A DNA stretch of 64,000 nucleotides from Aurantibacter sp034110465 (GCA_034110465.1 JAWUZD010000009.1:332372-396371); one strand, 5' to 3'; shown: positions 54,596 to 63,211, numbered from the stretch's first letter. The notes: generated from the sequence alone by a model not told the origin. Numbers and translations are program-made.

Positions 54596-54603
54596 TACAT
54601 TTG
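54596..54603 (+). promoter_or_regulatory. Promoter -7 element TACATTTG of gcvH
   Basis: Exact TAnnTTTG match 30 bases before the ATG at 54634. It overlaps an in-frame TTG at 54601, which therefore is unlikely to be the start codon. Confidence 0.5.
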
Positions 54604-54633
54604 TACTATAATACTATTATAAATAAAACAAAC

Positions 54634-55014
54634 ATGAATATACCATCAGAATTAAAGTATACTAAAGATCACGAGTGGATTAGGGTAGAAGGCGATATCT
54701 TAACTGTAGGAATTACAGATTTTGCGCAAAGTGAATTAGGAGATATTGTATATGTAGAAGTAGAAACCGTTGACGAAACTTTAGAAATTGAAGAAGTTTT
54801 TGGAACAGTAGAAGCTGTTAAAACGGTATCTGATTTATTTTTACCAGTCTCTGGAGAGATTATTGAGTTTAATGAATCTTTAGAAGACGAGCCAGAAAAA
54901 GTTAACACAGATCCTTATGGTGACGGTTGGATGGTTAAAGTTAGATTATCAGATGAATCACAATTAGATCAACTTTTGTCAGCAGATGATTACAAAGCAC
55001 TTATTGGCGCATAA
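54634..55014 (+). CDS. gcvH: Glycine cleavage system H protein
   Basis: A 126-residue lipoyl carrier that shuttles the aminomethyl group between the P, T and L proteins of glycine cleavage. The lipoylated lysine lies in FGTVEAVKTVSDL, and YTKDHEWIRVEGDILTVGITDFAQSELGDIVYVE is the standard opening. The ATG at 54634 is chosen over an upstream in-frame TTG (54601) because that TTG sits in the promoter and the family starts here. The other gcv genes are elsewhere. Confidence 0.96.
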   Translation: MNIPSELKYTKDHEWIRVEGDILTVGITDFAQSELGDIVYVEVETVDETLEIEEVFGTVEAVKTVSDLFLPVSGEIIEFNESLEDEPEKVNTDPYGDGWMVKVRLSDESQLDQLLSADDYKALIGA

Positions 55015-55369
55015 AAAGAAAATAGTATTTGTTAGTATTATTTATACTGTTGTATTAACTTATTTTTCTTTAAAATCAGAGCCGATTTCAATAAAATTAC
55101 CAAGCCAAAGCGATAAGATTTTACACGCTTTGGCTTATTTTATTTTTACAATATTCTGGTTCTTATCTTTTAAATACACATTTAGTTTACAGAAAAAGAA
55201 GAGTTTTTTAAACACCTTTATTCTATCGTTAGTTTTTGGTGCTTTTATTGAAATTTTACAGCAGCAATTAACAAATTATAGACAAGCTGATGTTTTGGAC
55301 GTATTGGCAAATACTTTTGGTACAATTTTAGCTATAGTTATGTTAAATTTAATGTTTAAAGATCGATAA
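54986..55369 (+). CDS. VanZ family membrane protein
   Basis: A 127-residue protein with about four membrane helices. The pattern SQSDKILHALAYFIFTIFWFLS and GAFIEILQQQLTNYRQADVLDVLANTFG is the VanZ-like signature, including the Asp-x-x-x-Asn/Ala-Asn near the end. VanZ proteins affect teicoplanin sensitivity in enterococci, but most relatives have no known role. The ATG lies inside the end of gcvH (29-base overlap, other frame), which suggests coupled translation. Confidence 0.82.
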   Translation: MITKHLLAHKKKIVFVSIIYTVVLTYFSLKSEPISIKLPSQSDKILHALAYFIFTIFWFLSFKYTFSLQKKKSFLNTFILSLVFGAFIEILQQQLTNYRQADVLDVLANTFGTILAIVMLNLMFKDR

Positions 55370-55443
55370 ATGTTTCATTAACCTTGTTTTTTTGATAAAA
55401 TAATGGTTATTTTAGCATTCGGTTATAAAAATAAATTACAATT

Positions 55444-56163
55444 ATGGAACCTAAAAAAAATCCAAATGCAAACATAGGACGTAACAGTTCTTTATACTTA
55501 GCAGTAGGTTTAGCATTAATGTTAGCGATATCTTATCTTAGTATTAACTACAAGACTTTTGATAAAGATGCAATAGATATTGGACTTCTTGATCTTGGAG
55601 ATTTAGATGATGAGGAAATTCCAATTACAGAAATTTTAAATACGCCGCCGCCGCCGCCGCCGCCGCCAGCTGCTCCAGATGTTATTGAAGTTGTAGAAGA
55701 TGAAGAGGAAGTAGAGGAAACTGTAATTGAATCAACAGAAACAACTCAAGATGAAGTGATTGCTGAGGTAGAAGATGTTGAGGTTGAGGAAGTAGATGAA
55801 GATATTTCTGTTCCTTTTGCAATTATTGAAAATGTACCAGTTTTCCCTGGTTGCGAAAGAGAGAAAAATAACGATGCACGAAGAAAGTGTATGTCTGATA
55901 AGATTCAACAATTTGTTTCTAAAAAATTTAATACTGATATTGCCGCAGACAATAGTTTAGAAGGTGTAATGAAAATTTCTATTGGTTTTGTTGTCGATAA
56001 AACTGGTAATGTTATTAATGTTCGAGCTAGAGCACCGCATCCAGCTTTGGAGAAAGAAGCTCAGCGTGTTGTTGGTTTACTACCTAAAATGCAACCAGGA
56101 AAACAAAGAGGTAAAGCTGTAAAAGTTCCTTTTGGATTTCCAATTAGATTCCAAGTAGAGTAA
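55444..56163 (+). CDS. TonB family energy transducer (copy 1)
   Basis: A 239-residue TonB protein. One N-terminal membrane helix (about 17-35) anchors it in the inner membrane. A run of eight prolines from (CCG)7-CCA and an acidic Glu/Val-rich region (about 75-125) form the periplasm-spanning part. The C-terminal TonB domain begins at VPVFPGCEREKNN and holds a cysteine pair (CEREKN... RRKC). It would transmit proton-motive force to TonB-dependent outer membrane receptors, though exbB/exbD are not nearby. A paralogue follows directly. Confidence 0.9.
   Translation: MEPKKNPNANIGRNSSLYLAVGLALMLAISYLSINYKTFDKDAIDIGLLDLGDLDDEEIPITEILNTPPPPPPPPAAPDVIEVVEDEEEVEETVIESTETTQDEVIAEVEDVEVEEVDEDISVPFAIIENVPVFPGCEREKNNDARRKCMSDKIQQFVSKKFNTDIAADNSLEGVMKISIGFVVDKTGNVINVRARAPHPALEKEAQRVVGLLPKMQPGKQRGKAVKVPFGFPIRFQVE
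55645..55665. repeat. (CCG)7 trinucleotide repeat in tonB copy 1
   Basis: Seven CCG units and then CCA encode eight prolines. It is an unusually GC-rich run in a gene and genome otherwise very AT-rich, and its length could vary by replication slippage without breaking the frame. Confidence 0.9.
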
Positions 56164-56189
56164 AAAAAACACTCACATTATAAAATATG

Positions 56190-56224
56190 AAATCCCGTTA
56201 CAACTTGTAACGGGATTTTTTTTT
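56190..56224 (+). terminator. Intrinsic terminator after tonB copy 1
   Basis: The 12-bp stem AAATCCCGTTAC / GTAACGGGATTT (56190-56201, 56207-56218) has a 5-base loop and a T-run. Confidence 0.88.
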
Positions 56225-56379
56225 GGTATGCTTCTTGATATTTCTTCATCACATTAACCTTTTAAGTAGTAAAAATTATGAGATCTAGCAAAATGCCAAT
56301 TAATGTTTAATTCCTAAGCCAAACGCTTAATTGTAAATTGCTCTTTTAATTTTTAGTGTTTAAATAAAACTATAAACAC

Positions 56380-57174
56380 ATGGAAAATCAAAAACATGAT
56401 CAAAACAGTCAACAAACTGTTTTAGGGAAATCAAGTAAGCATGATACTAATTTACAACAAAACTCAACGTTGTACTTTCAAATAGGTTTAATTCTTTGTT
56501 TACTTAGTGCTTATATTGCCTTAGAGTATAATTTTGAGCAATATAGTATAGTTAATCAAGTTGCAACGGTAGAAAATAATCTAGATGAAACATTTGTTGC
56601 TAAGTATTACGAAATAGAAAAAGTGGTTGAAGTGAAAGAACCTAATAAGGTTAAGTCAACAATTCTAACCGAACCTAAAATTGTTCCAGATACTACGCCA
56701 GATGAAATTGAGACAAAAAACATTGTCAAATCATTAGTAACTCAAATAGAACAAGGCAAAAAGGCTGTTCAATTAGATCCAAATGATTTAGTTATAACTG
56801 AAATTCCTTTAGATATTCCTCTTCCTTTAAATAAAGTTGAAAAAGTGCCAGTTTATCCTGGATGTGAGAAAGCAACTAATAATAATCAGCGAATTAAATG
56901 TATGTCGGATAAATTATCAAAATTAATTCAAAGTAAATTTAATACAGATATTGCTGTAAATGAAGGCTTAGAAGGTGTACAAAGAATTCGTGTGCAATTT
57001 AAAATATTAAAGAATGGAGAAATCCAATTAGTTAATTTAAGAGCACCACATATTGCATTAGAAAATGAAGCTGCTAGAATTACATCTAAAATACCAAATA
57101 TGAAGCCGGGAATTCAAAATGGTAATGCTGTAGATGTTATATATGATTTGCCTATTTTTTTTGATGTTCAATAG
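56380..57174 (+). CDS. TonB family energy transducer (copy 2)
   Basis: A 264-residue paralogue of the preceding gene. After a polar N-terminus of about 33 residues comes one membrane helix (LYFQIGLILCLLSAYIALEY), then a charged spacer without the proline run, and the TonB C-terminal domain from VPVYPGCEKATNN with IKCMSDKLSKLIQSKFNTDIA. It is very like copy 1 in the last 110 residues and unlike it before, the expected result of duplication followed by divergence of the spacer. It has its own terminator. Confidence 0.88.
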   Translation: MENQKHDQNSQQTVLGKSSKHDTNLQQNSTLYFQIGLILCLLSAYIALEYNFEQYSIVNQVATVENNLDETFVAKYYEIEKVVEVKEPNKVKSTILTEPKIVPDTTPDEIETKNIVKSLVTQIEQGKKAVQLDPNDLVITEIPLDIPLPLNKVEKVPVYPGCEKATNNNQRIKCMSDKLSKLIQSKFNTDIAVNEGLEGVQRIRVQFKILKNGEIQLVNLRAPHIALENEAARITSKIPNMKPGIQNGNAVDVIYDLPIFFDVQ

Positions 57175-57198
57175 ATAGTCTTAAAGCTTAGGAAAATT

Positions 57199-57228
57199 AA
57201 AGCTGTTACATTTTGTAGCAGCTTTTTT
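57199..57228 (+). terminator. Intrinsic terminator after tonB copy 2
   Basis: The stem AAAGCTGTTACA / TGTAGCAGCTTT (57199-57210, 57214-57225; one G-T pair) has a short loop and ends in T's. Confidence 0.82.
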
Positions 57229-57237
57229 AGTTTTATA

Positions 57238-57266
57238 TTTGGTGTTCGTAAAAAACCTTATATTTC
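57238..57266 (+). promoter_or_regulatory. Promoter of the RemB-like gene (TTTG - 17 bases - TATATTTC)
   Basis: The -33 TTTG (57238-57241) is exact and the -7 TATATTTC (57259-57266) has one mismatch to TAnnTTTG, with a 17-base spacer. It lies 20 bases before the ATG at 57286. Confidence 0.5.
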
Positions 57267-57285
57267 GACTATAATTAAAAACGCT

Positions 57286-59415
57286 ATGAAAAAGCACTTA
57301 TATATATTCCTTTTATTGTTTTCAACTGTTTTGTTAAGTCAAAACGACTCTTACTATGAAATCTACCCGAAGTTTGAAGAATGTAAAAATGAAACAGATC
57401 AAGCTTTAAAAGTATGTTTCAATAATAAAGTTTATAATACGTTATTTACAACATTCAAAATACCTCAAGAGATTATAGACTTAAATTATAAAGGTTCTGT
57501 TCATATTATGTTTGAGGTAGATGTAGAAGGAGTTTTTAACGTAGTTTATGTAGATGCAGCATATATAAGTTTAAAAGAAGAGGCAAAACGTGTGTTTTCA
57601 GAGTTTCCAAAAATTGAAGCAGCAACTTACAATGGAAATGCATCATACAAACAATTCTCAATAAAACTATTAATTCCACTTCAGGATCAATCACAACCCA
57701 TAAATGTAATTGATAATCTTTCTAAAGAACAACAGAAAGAACAAAACTTAAACAAATTAACAGTTTTAGAACAGAAAGCAAAACAAGAGTTTGATAGCGT
57801 TAAAAAGGCAACTAAGCCATATAAAGGAAATGCTTACAAAAGTCAAGTTAATATTCCGTTTAGTCATGAAAATTATTCAAGATTTGATAGGTCTTTAAAT
57901 TTAATAGGAACAAATAGTCACACTGCGGCAAAACCATATAGATATGAAATGGTTGGAGATTATTATGATTTTAATATTTTAAACGACTCGCTTAAAAAAC
58001 AAACAAGCACTTGGAGTGGTAAAAAACTATGGAACGAACATTTGGTTCAGTTGCAAGGTTCAGATTATTGGTTCACATTAGATCCAGTCCTAGATTTACA
58101 AGTAGGAAAAGATACCGATGCAGATTTTTCTTATACTTATAATAACACTAGAGGTGTTTATATTCAAGGTGGTTTAGGAAAGAAATTTAGCTTTTCTGCT
58201 TCTGTTTTTGAAAGTCAAGGTCGTTTTGCACAATACTTTAATCAATATGCGGAAAGTTTGAAAGCTTTTGGTCCAGATCCAGCTATAATTCCTGGTCGCG
58301 GAATTGCCAAGCGTTTTGGAGATGATGCATACGATTATCCAGTAGCAGAAGGTTATTTATCGTATTCTCCTGCAAAATTCTTAAATGTGCAATTTGGACA
58401 TGGAAAGAATTTTATTGGTGATGGTTATAGAAGCTTATTTCAAAGTGATGTAGCTAGTCCGCATCCATATTTGAAATTGAATACAAAATTTTGGAATATT
58501 CAATACACTAATACATGGACTTGGTTAAGAGATGTTAGGCCGGAAGTTACTGAAGATGGTGCATTTTTGACAAAATATATTGCAAATCATTATTTAAGTT
58601 GGAATGTCAATAAGCGATTAAACCTTGGTTTGTTTGAATCTGTTATTTGGACAAATACTAACGATAGAGGTTTTGATGTTAATTATTTGAATCCAGTAAT
58701 TTTTTATAGAGCTATAGAGTTTCAAACTGGACAAGATGCTGGAAATGCTATTGTTGGAGCATCTGCTAAGTATAAGGTAAATGATAATATTAACATTTAT
58801 TCTCAATTTGTTTTAGATGAATTTTCTTTAGAAGATATTAAAGCAGGAAATAAAAGTTGGAAAAATAAATTTGGTTACCAGTTAGGCGTAAAGTATTATA
58901 ATGCATTTAAGGTAAAAGATTTAATGCTTCAGTTTGAATATAATCAAGTAAGACCATATACATATTCTCATAATACAGTTGTTTTAAATTACGCACATAA
59001 CAATCAGCCAATGGCGCATTTATGGGGAGCAAATTTTAGAGAAGCTATACTAATTGCGCGTTATAATTATAAACGCTGGTTAGGTGAAGCAAAGTTAGTT
59101 GGAGGAATTAGAGGATTAGATTATAATAACGGAACAGATAACTTTAGCTATGGAGGAAATGTGTATCAAGATTATGACGATAGACCTTTTGATTCTGGAG
59201 TCGAAATAGGCCAAGGAATAAAAACAACCACAATTAATGCAAGTGCTCAAGTTGGTTATTTAGTAAATCCTGCGTCTAATTTAAAAGCATTTGTAAATGT
59301 AAATTACAGAAATTTCAATCCAGAATCAGAAACAGTATCAACATTTAAAAACAGTACGGTTTGGTTTAATTTTGGAATTAGAACCGACTTGTTTAATTGG
59401 TATTCTGATTTTTAG
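57286..59415 (+). CDS. RemB-like gliding motility outer membrane protein with an N-terminal TonB-C-like domain
   Basis: A 709-residue exported protein (signal peptide MKKHLYIFLLLFSTVLLSQ). Residues about 20-135 (YPKFEECKNETDQALKVC ... FEVDVEGVFNVVYVDA) repeat the C-terminal domain of the two TonB proteins before it, including the cysteine pair. A charged helical linker (about 150-180) leads to a large beta-barrel region like capsule-assembly Wzi and RemB of Flavobacterium johnsoniae, needed for some gliding and surface adhesion. I recall RemB as about this length and make the call from architecture, so the symbol is left blank. Own promoter; 12 bases before the next gene. Confidence 0.75.
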   Translation: MKKHLYIFLLLFSTVLLSQNDSYYEIYPKFEECKNETDQALKVCFNNKVYNTLFTTFKIPQEIIDLNYKGSVHIMFEVDVEGVFNVVYVDAAYISLKEEAKRVFSEFPKIEAATYNGNASYKQFSIKLLIPLQDQSQPINVIDNLSKEQQKEQNLNKLTVLEQKAKQEFDSVKKATKPYKGNAYKSQVNIPFSHENYSRFDRSLNLIGTNSHTAAKPYRYEMVGDYYDFNILNDSLKKQTSTWSGKKLWNEHLVQLQGSDYWFTLDPVLDLQVGKDTDADFSYTYNNTRGVYIQGGLGKKFSFSASVFESQGRFAQYFNQYAESLKAFGPDPAIIPGRGIAKRFGDDAYDYPVAEGYLSYSPAKFLNVQFGHGKNFIGDGYRSLFQSDVASPHPYLKLNTKFWNIQYTNTWTWLRDVRPEVTEDGAFLTKYIANHYLSWNVNKRLNLGLFESVIWTNTNDRGFDVNYLNPVIFYRAIEFQTGQDAGNAIVGASAKYKVNDNINIYSQFVLDEFSLEDIKAGNKSWKNKFGYQLGVKYYNAFKVKDLMLQFEYNQVRPYTYSHNTVVLNYAHNNQPMAHLWGANFREAILIARYNYKRWLGEAKLVGGIRGLDYNNGTDNFSYGGNVYQDYDDRPFDSGVEIGQGIKTTTINASAQVGYLVNPASNLKAFVNVNYRNFNPESETVSTFKNSTVWFNFGIRTDLFNWYSDF

Positions 59416-59427
59416 AAAAATTAATAT

Positions 59428-60009
59428 ATGTTAAGATTTATACTTGTTTTTTGTTTTGTATCATTAGCTTCAGCTCAAACAAAAAATGAAAGAACGGTTT
59501 ATAAGTTTGGAAATGAATACTTGAAAAAAGTTGAATTTGAAAAACTAAACCCTTACAGGTTTTATGTTATTGAAACTAAAAATGATACAATCATAATTAA
59601 AGAGGCTTTTTCAAGAGTATTTGAAACGACATTAGACTCTGTTAAGTTTTTACAACTTAAAAATCATATTTCAAAATTAACGAAACAAAAATACGACCCA
59701 GAAAAAAAAGCTCTATTTCATCTGTATAGAGGTGAATCAAAAAAGGCGAATCAAATTTTTATTAATAAAAAATATTGGAATTATTTAAAAGATGGAAGTC
59801 AATCATTTATTGTTTCTAGCACAGAAATTAAATTAAAACGTAATTTAAAATATCATTTTCATATAGATAAAAATGATATTCTCAATAAACTTTTTTTTAA
59901 AAAGTCTGTTTTTAAAATTAATCATTTAATTATTTCACCTAGTGGAGATGTAAAGTTAATATATGGTGTTGAAGATATTCTATGCCTACTAGATTTTATT
60001 TATAGTTAA
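59428..60009 (+). CDS. Exported protein of unknown function
   Basis: A 193-residue protein I do not recognise. MLRFILVFCFVSLASAQ is a clear signal peptide; the rest is lysine-rich, with a mix of strands and helices and no cofactor motif. The mature part contains a single cysteine. The gene is 12 bases behind the RemB-like gene, so the two are probably co-transcribed and it may help that protein. No terminator is seen before the ctaB promoter. Confidence 0.7.
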   Translation: MLRFILVFCFVSLASAQTKNERTVYKFGNEYLKKVEFEKLNPYRFYVIETKNDTIIIKEAFSRVFETTLDSVKFLQLKNHISKLTKQKYDPEKKALFHLYRGESKKANQIFINKKYWNYLKDGSQSFIVSSTEIKLKRNLKYHFHIDKNDILNKLFFKKSVFKINHLIISPSGDVKLIYGVEDILCLLDFIYS

Positions 60010-60036
60010 TTTTTATGTCAAATTCCTATTAAGACG

Positions 60037-60044
60037 TATCTTTG
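60037..60044 (+). promoter_or_regulatory. Promoter -7 element TATCTTTG of ctaB
   Basis: Exact TAnnTTTG match, 27 bases before the TTG start of ctaB. The -33 is not clear. Confidence 0.5.
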
Positions 60045-60070
60045 CACCAGCAAAAAAACAAACCTATATT

Positions 60071-60964
60071 TTGAGTACTAACGTTTTAAAAGAAGTAAAG
60101 CCTTCAGTTATTTCAGATTTTAAAGAAATCACTAAAATGCGTTTAGCATTAAGTGTGGTGTTTTCATCTGTAGCAGGATATTTTTTAGGTGTAGAAACTA
60201 TTAATTGGACTACAGTTTTATTATTAAGTTTAGGTGGTTACTTTATGGTTGGTGCTAGTAATGCATTTAATCAAATTATAGAAAAAGATTTAGATGCTTT
60301 AATGAATCGCACAAAAAATCGTCCGGTTCCTTCAGGTAGAATGTCGGTTACAACAGCTTTTATAATTGCTACGATTTTTACCGTTTTAGGTTTAACAATT
60401 CTTTACAACATAAATAAGCAAACCGCTTTATTTGGAGCAATTTCTATTTTCTTATACACTTGTGCTTACACACCTTTAAAGACAAAAACACCTTTAGCGG
60501 TTTTTGTAGGAGCTATTCCAGGAGCAATACCATTTATGTTAGGTTGGGTTGCGGCTACAGATAATTTTGGCGTAGAACCAGGAACCTTATTTGCCTTACA
60601 ATTCTTTTGGCAGTTTCCTCATTTTTGGGCAATAGGTTGGTTTTTATTTGAAGACTATAAACGTGGTGGATTTTTTATGTTGCCCACAGGAAAACAAGAT
60701 AAAGGAACAGCTGTACAAGTTATAATGTATACTATTTGGACTATTTTAATATCTATAGTGCCTGTTTTTGGTGTTACAGGAGAACTAAAATTATCCATAT
60801 TAGCCGCAATTATTGTCTTTTTGTTAGGGCTAGTTATGTTGTATTACGCTTTAAGATTATTTAAAGAACGAACTGTAAAGGCAGCAAGACAATTAATGTT
60901 GGCAAGTGTTATTTATATTTCATTAATACAAATTGTTTACGTTTTAGATAAATTTATACGATAA
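60071..60964 (+). CDS. ctaB: Protoheme IX farnesyltransferase (heme O synthase)
   Basis: A 297-residue UbiA-family prenyltransferase with about nine helices that farnesylates heme B to heme O for heme-copper oxidases. The two aspartate-rich stretches are NAFNQIIEKDLDALMNRTKNRP and FEDYKRGGF, and the C-terminal half has YTPLKTKTPLAVFVGAIPGA. The start is TTG at 60071; the next in-frame ATG (residue 27) would cut into the first conserved segment, so TTG is likely real. It leads the oxidase assembly cluster, 2 bases before the first subunit III gene. Confidence 0.94.
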   Translation: MSTNVLKEVKPSVISDFKEITKMRLALSVVFSSVAGYFLGVETINWTTVLLLSLGGYFMVGASNAFNQIIEKDLDALMNRTKNRPVPSGRMSVTTAFIIATIFTVLGLTILYNINKQTALFGAISIFLYTCAYTPLKTKTPLAVFVGAIPGAIPFMLGWVAATDNFGVEPGTLFALQFFWQFPHFWAIGWFLFEDYKRGGFFMLPTGKQDKGTAVQVIMYTIWTILISIVPVFGVTGELKLSILAAIIVFLLGLVMLYYALRLFKERTVKAARQLMLASVIYISLIQIVYVLDKFIR

Positions 60965-60966
60965 TC

Positions 60967-61548
60967 ATGGATTTAACCGAAGGAACATTAGAAGAGAAAA
61001 CAAATAGATCAAAAAAAATGATGATGTACTTTGGTATAGCATCTTTAATTATGTCTTTTGGAGGATTAACAAGTGCATTTATAGTAAGCAGTTCTAGACC
61101 AGATTGGTTAGCCGACTTTAAAATGCCAACAGCTTTTGTAATAAGCGTATTTGTGATTTTAGCAAGTAGTATTACACTATTTGCAGCAAGACAAGGATTA
61201 AAACAAGGTAATAAAAGATTGACAACTAGTATGTTGTTACTTACTTTTGCTTTAGGAATTTACTTTATAATAAATCAATTTAACGGTTTTTCTGAAATTA
61301 TTGAGATGGGTTATAATTTTACTGGCCCCACCAGTAATGTTACAATGTCTTACATCTATTTAATAGCTATGGTGCATATTGCACACGTAGTTGCGGGATT
61401 AATTTGCTTGTTAGTTGTAATTTATAATCATTTTAAACAAAAGTATACAGCAGATGAAATGACTGGTTTTGAAGTCGCTGCTATTTTTTGGCATTTTGTT
61501 GATATACTTTGGATTTACCTATTTTTGTTTTTATATTTTATGGCTTAA
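60967..61548 (+). CDS. Cytochrome c oxidase subunit III family protein (short)
   Basis: A 193-residue membrane protein with five helices, the short heme-copper oxidase subunit III form. The final segment ISYIYLIAMVHIAHVVAGLI-like helix and FEVAAIFWHFVDILWIYLFLFLYF (with the conserved WHFVD) are hallmarks. It is one of two subunit III genes in tandem here; which one joins the CoxA/CoxB enzyme at 39169-42079 cannot be told. Confidence 0.9.
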   Translation: MDLTEGTLEEKTNRSKKMMMYFGIASLIMSFGGLTSAFIVSSSRPDWLADFKMPTAFVISVFVILASSITLFAARQGLKQGNKRLTTSMLLLTFALGIYFIINQFNGFSEIIEMGYNFTGPTSNVTMSYIYLIAMVHIAHVVAGLICLLVVIYNHFKQKYTADEMTGFEVAAIFWHFVDILWIYLFLFLYFMA

Positions 61549-61686
61549 TAGCTGTCGCATAAAAATTGAGATATAGCTTTAATTACGCGTAGTTTTTAAC
61601 ACAATTTTAAAAATTACGATTCTATGTTTCTTTTGAAAAATAAAATGATTATTTTTGTTAAATATTCACGAACCAATTAACGATAT

Positions 61687-62682
61687 ATGAGTACTACAGT
61701 TGCAACTGCTGGAACAGAAGGAAAGACTTGGTCTGGAGGAAATGAGCCTCTAAGAGCTAGTTATGGTAAAATGATGATGTGGTTTTTCATTCTTTCTGAT
61801 GCTTTAACGTTTTCAGGCTTTTTAGCCGCTTACGGATTTTCAAGATTTAAATTTATTAAAGAGTGGCCAATAGCCGATGAGGTGTTTACTCACATACCAT
61901 TCTTTCATGGGAATTTTCCAATGATTTATGTGGCGTTTATGACGTTTGTGTTAATTATGTCTTCTGTAACTATGGTATTAGCTGTAGATGCAGGTCATCA
62001 TTTAAAACAACAAAAAGTTGCTGTTTATATGTTCTTAACCATTATTGGAGGAATCATATTTGTAGGTTCTCAAGGTTGGGAATGGGCAACATTTATAAAA
62101 GGAGAATATGGAGCTGTACAAACTAAAGGTGGAAATATTCTGCAATTTGGTGAAAAAGTAATGTTAGATGGAAAAGAAACATTTAAACGTGTAGCTATTT
62201 CAGACTTTACAAAGGCAGCCCACACAGAACGTGTACAGCACGAAAATAAAAACGGGCTTTGGTTTGTTAGTGAAGGATCTTTGCCAGAATTTCAAATGTC
62301 TGATGTTGTAGCTGGAATAAAATCTCATCCAAACGTTCTAGTTCGTACTCAAGAAATAGTAGACGGTAAAAAATTGATTTTATCTCGTGAAGCTTCAGTA
62401 GAAACTATAACTAAAAACGGAGTTCGTACAATACATGGAGCTAATTTAGAGGCTAACGAATACGGATCGCCTTTATTCGGAGATTTCTTTTTCTTTATCA
62501 CTGGTTTTCACGGATTCCACGTATTTTCTGGAATTATAATTAACATTATTATTTTCTTTAATGTAGTTATAGGAACCTATGAAAGACGAAAGAGTTACGA
62601 AATGGTTGAAAAAGTAGGTCTTTACTGGCACTTTGTAGATTTAGTTTGGGTATTTGTATTTACCTTTTTCTATTTGGTTTAA
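61687..62682 (+). CDS. Cytochrome c oxidase subunit III family protein (long, with a large loop)
   Basis: A 331-residue subunit III paralogue. The helices match the family (GKMMMWFFILSDALTFSGFL; FHGFHVFSGIIINIIIF; LYWHFVDLVWVFVFTFFYLV). Between the fourth and fifth helix lies an insertion of about 124 residues (137-260) of polar, beta-rich sequence (EYGAVQTKGGNILQFG onward) absent from its 193-residue neighbour. This segment would form a soluble loop or domain; its role is unknown. A 138-base gap separates it from the first copy. Confidence 0.9.
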   Translation: MSTTVATAGTEGKTWSGGNEPLRASYGKMMMWFFILSDALTFSGFLAAYGFSRFKFIKEWPIADEVFTHIPFFHGNFPMIYVAFMTFVLIMSSVTMVLAVDAGHHLKQQKVAVYMFLTIIGGIIFVGSQGWEWATFIKGEYGAVQTKGGNILQFGEKVMLDGKETFKRVAISDFTKAAHTERVQHENKNGLWFVSEGSLPEFQMSDVVAGIKSHPNVLVRTQEIVDGKKLILSREASVETITKNGVRTIHGANLEANEYGSPLFGDFFFFITGFHGFHVFSGIIINIIIFFNVVIGTYERRKSYEMVEKVGLYWHFVDLVWVFVFTFFYLV

Positions 62683-62727
62683 TTATAAAAGAGATTCTGC
62701 TTTAGCAGATAAACAAAAGTATATATA

Positions 62728-63087
62728 ATGGCACACGATACAGGACATAACGAATCAGCTACCAAGAGAATCTGGTCAGTATTTGGGATTTTATCAATTG
62801 TAACAATTGCAGAGGTTATTTTAGGTATTATAAGACCAGAATTTCTTATAGAAACGATGTTTCTTAGAATGCGTTTATTAAACTGGATATTTATAATTCT
62901 TACACTTTATAAGGCTTATTTGATTACTTGGGCATTTATGCACATGGAGCACGAGGCTAAGGGGTTAAGAAGAGCAGTTGTTTGGACAGGGATATTTCTT
63001 GTTTGTTATCTAATTTTTATTCTACTTACCGAAGGTGATTATATCTTTGGTGTATATCATAACGAATATCAAAGCTGGGATTTCTAA
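62728..63087 (+). CDS. Cytochrome c oxidase subunit IV family protein
   Basis: A 119-residue protein with three membrane helices and a histidine-bearing N-terminus (MAHDTGHNES). The core IWSVFGILSIVTIAEVILGI and TWAFMHMEHEAKGLR match the caa3-type subunit IV (CtaF/CyoD-like). It stabilises the oxidase and is 45 bases behind the long subunit III gene. A strong terminator follows, yet the SCO-type genes continue on the same strand. Confidence 0.9.
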   Translation: MAHDTGHNESATKRIWSVFGILSIVTIAEVILGIIRPEFLIETMFLRMRLLNWIFIILTLYKAYLITWAFMHMEHEAKGLRRAVVWTGIFLVCYLIFILLTEGDYIFGVYHNEYQSWDF

Positions 63088-63105
63088 ATTCTAAGCATAA
63101 CGATT

Positions 63106-63133
63106 AAAAAAGACGGTTTGTACCGTCTTTTTT
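63106..63133 (+). terminator. Intrinsic terminator after subunit IV
   Basis: The perfect 12-bp stem AAAAAAGACGGT / ACCGTCTTTTTT (63106-63117, 63122-63133) has a TTGT loop. The T-rich arm forms the tail. Confidence 0.88.
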
Positions 63134-63211
63134 TATGCCTTATTTTTAAGGTGAACATTCTGTGGCTTAACTTTACCGAAGTAAATAATTTGTCTTAAAA
63201 GCAGTTGTATA

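Noticed and set aside
54986..55369. VanZ-like gene as teicoplanin resistance
   Set aside because: No other van genes are present, and VanZ-like proteins are common and mostly uncharacterised.
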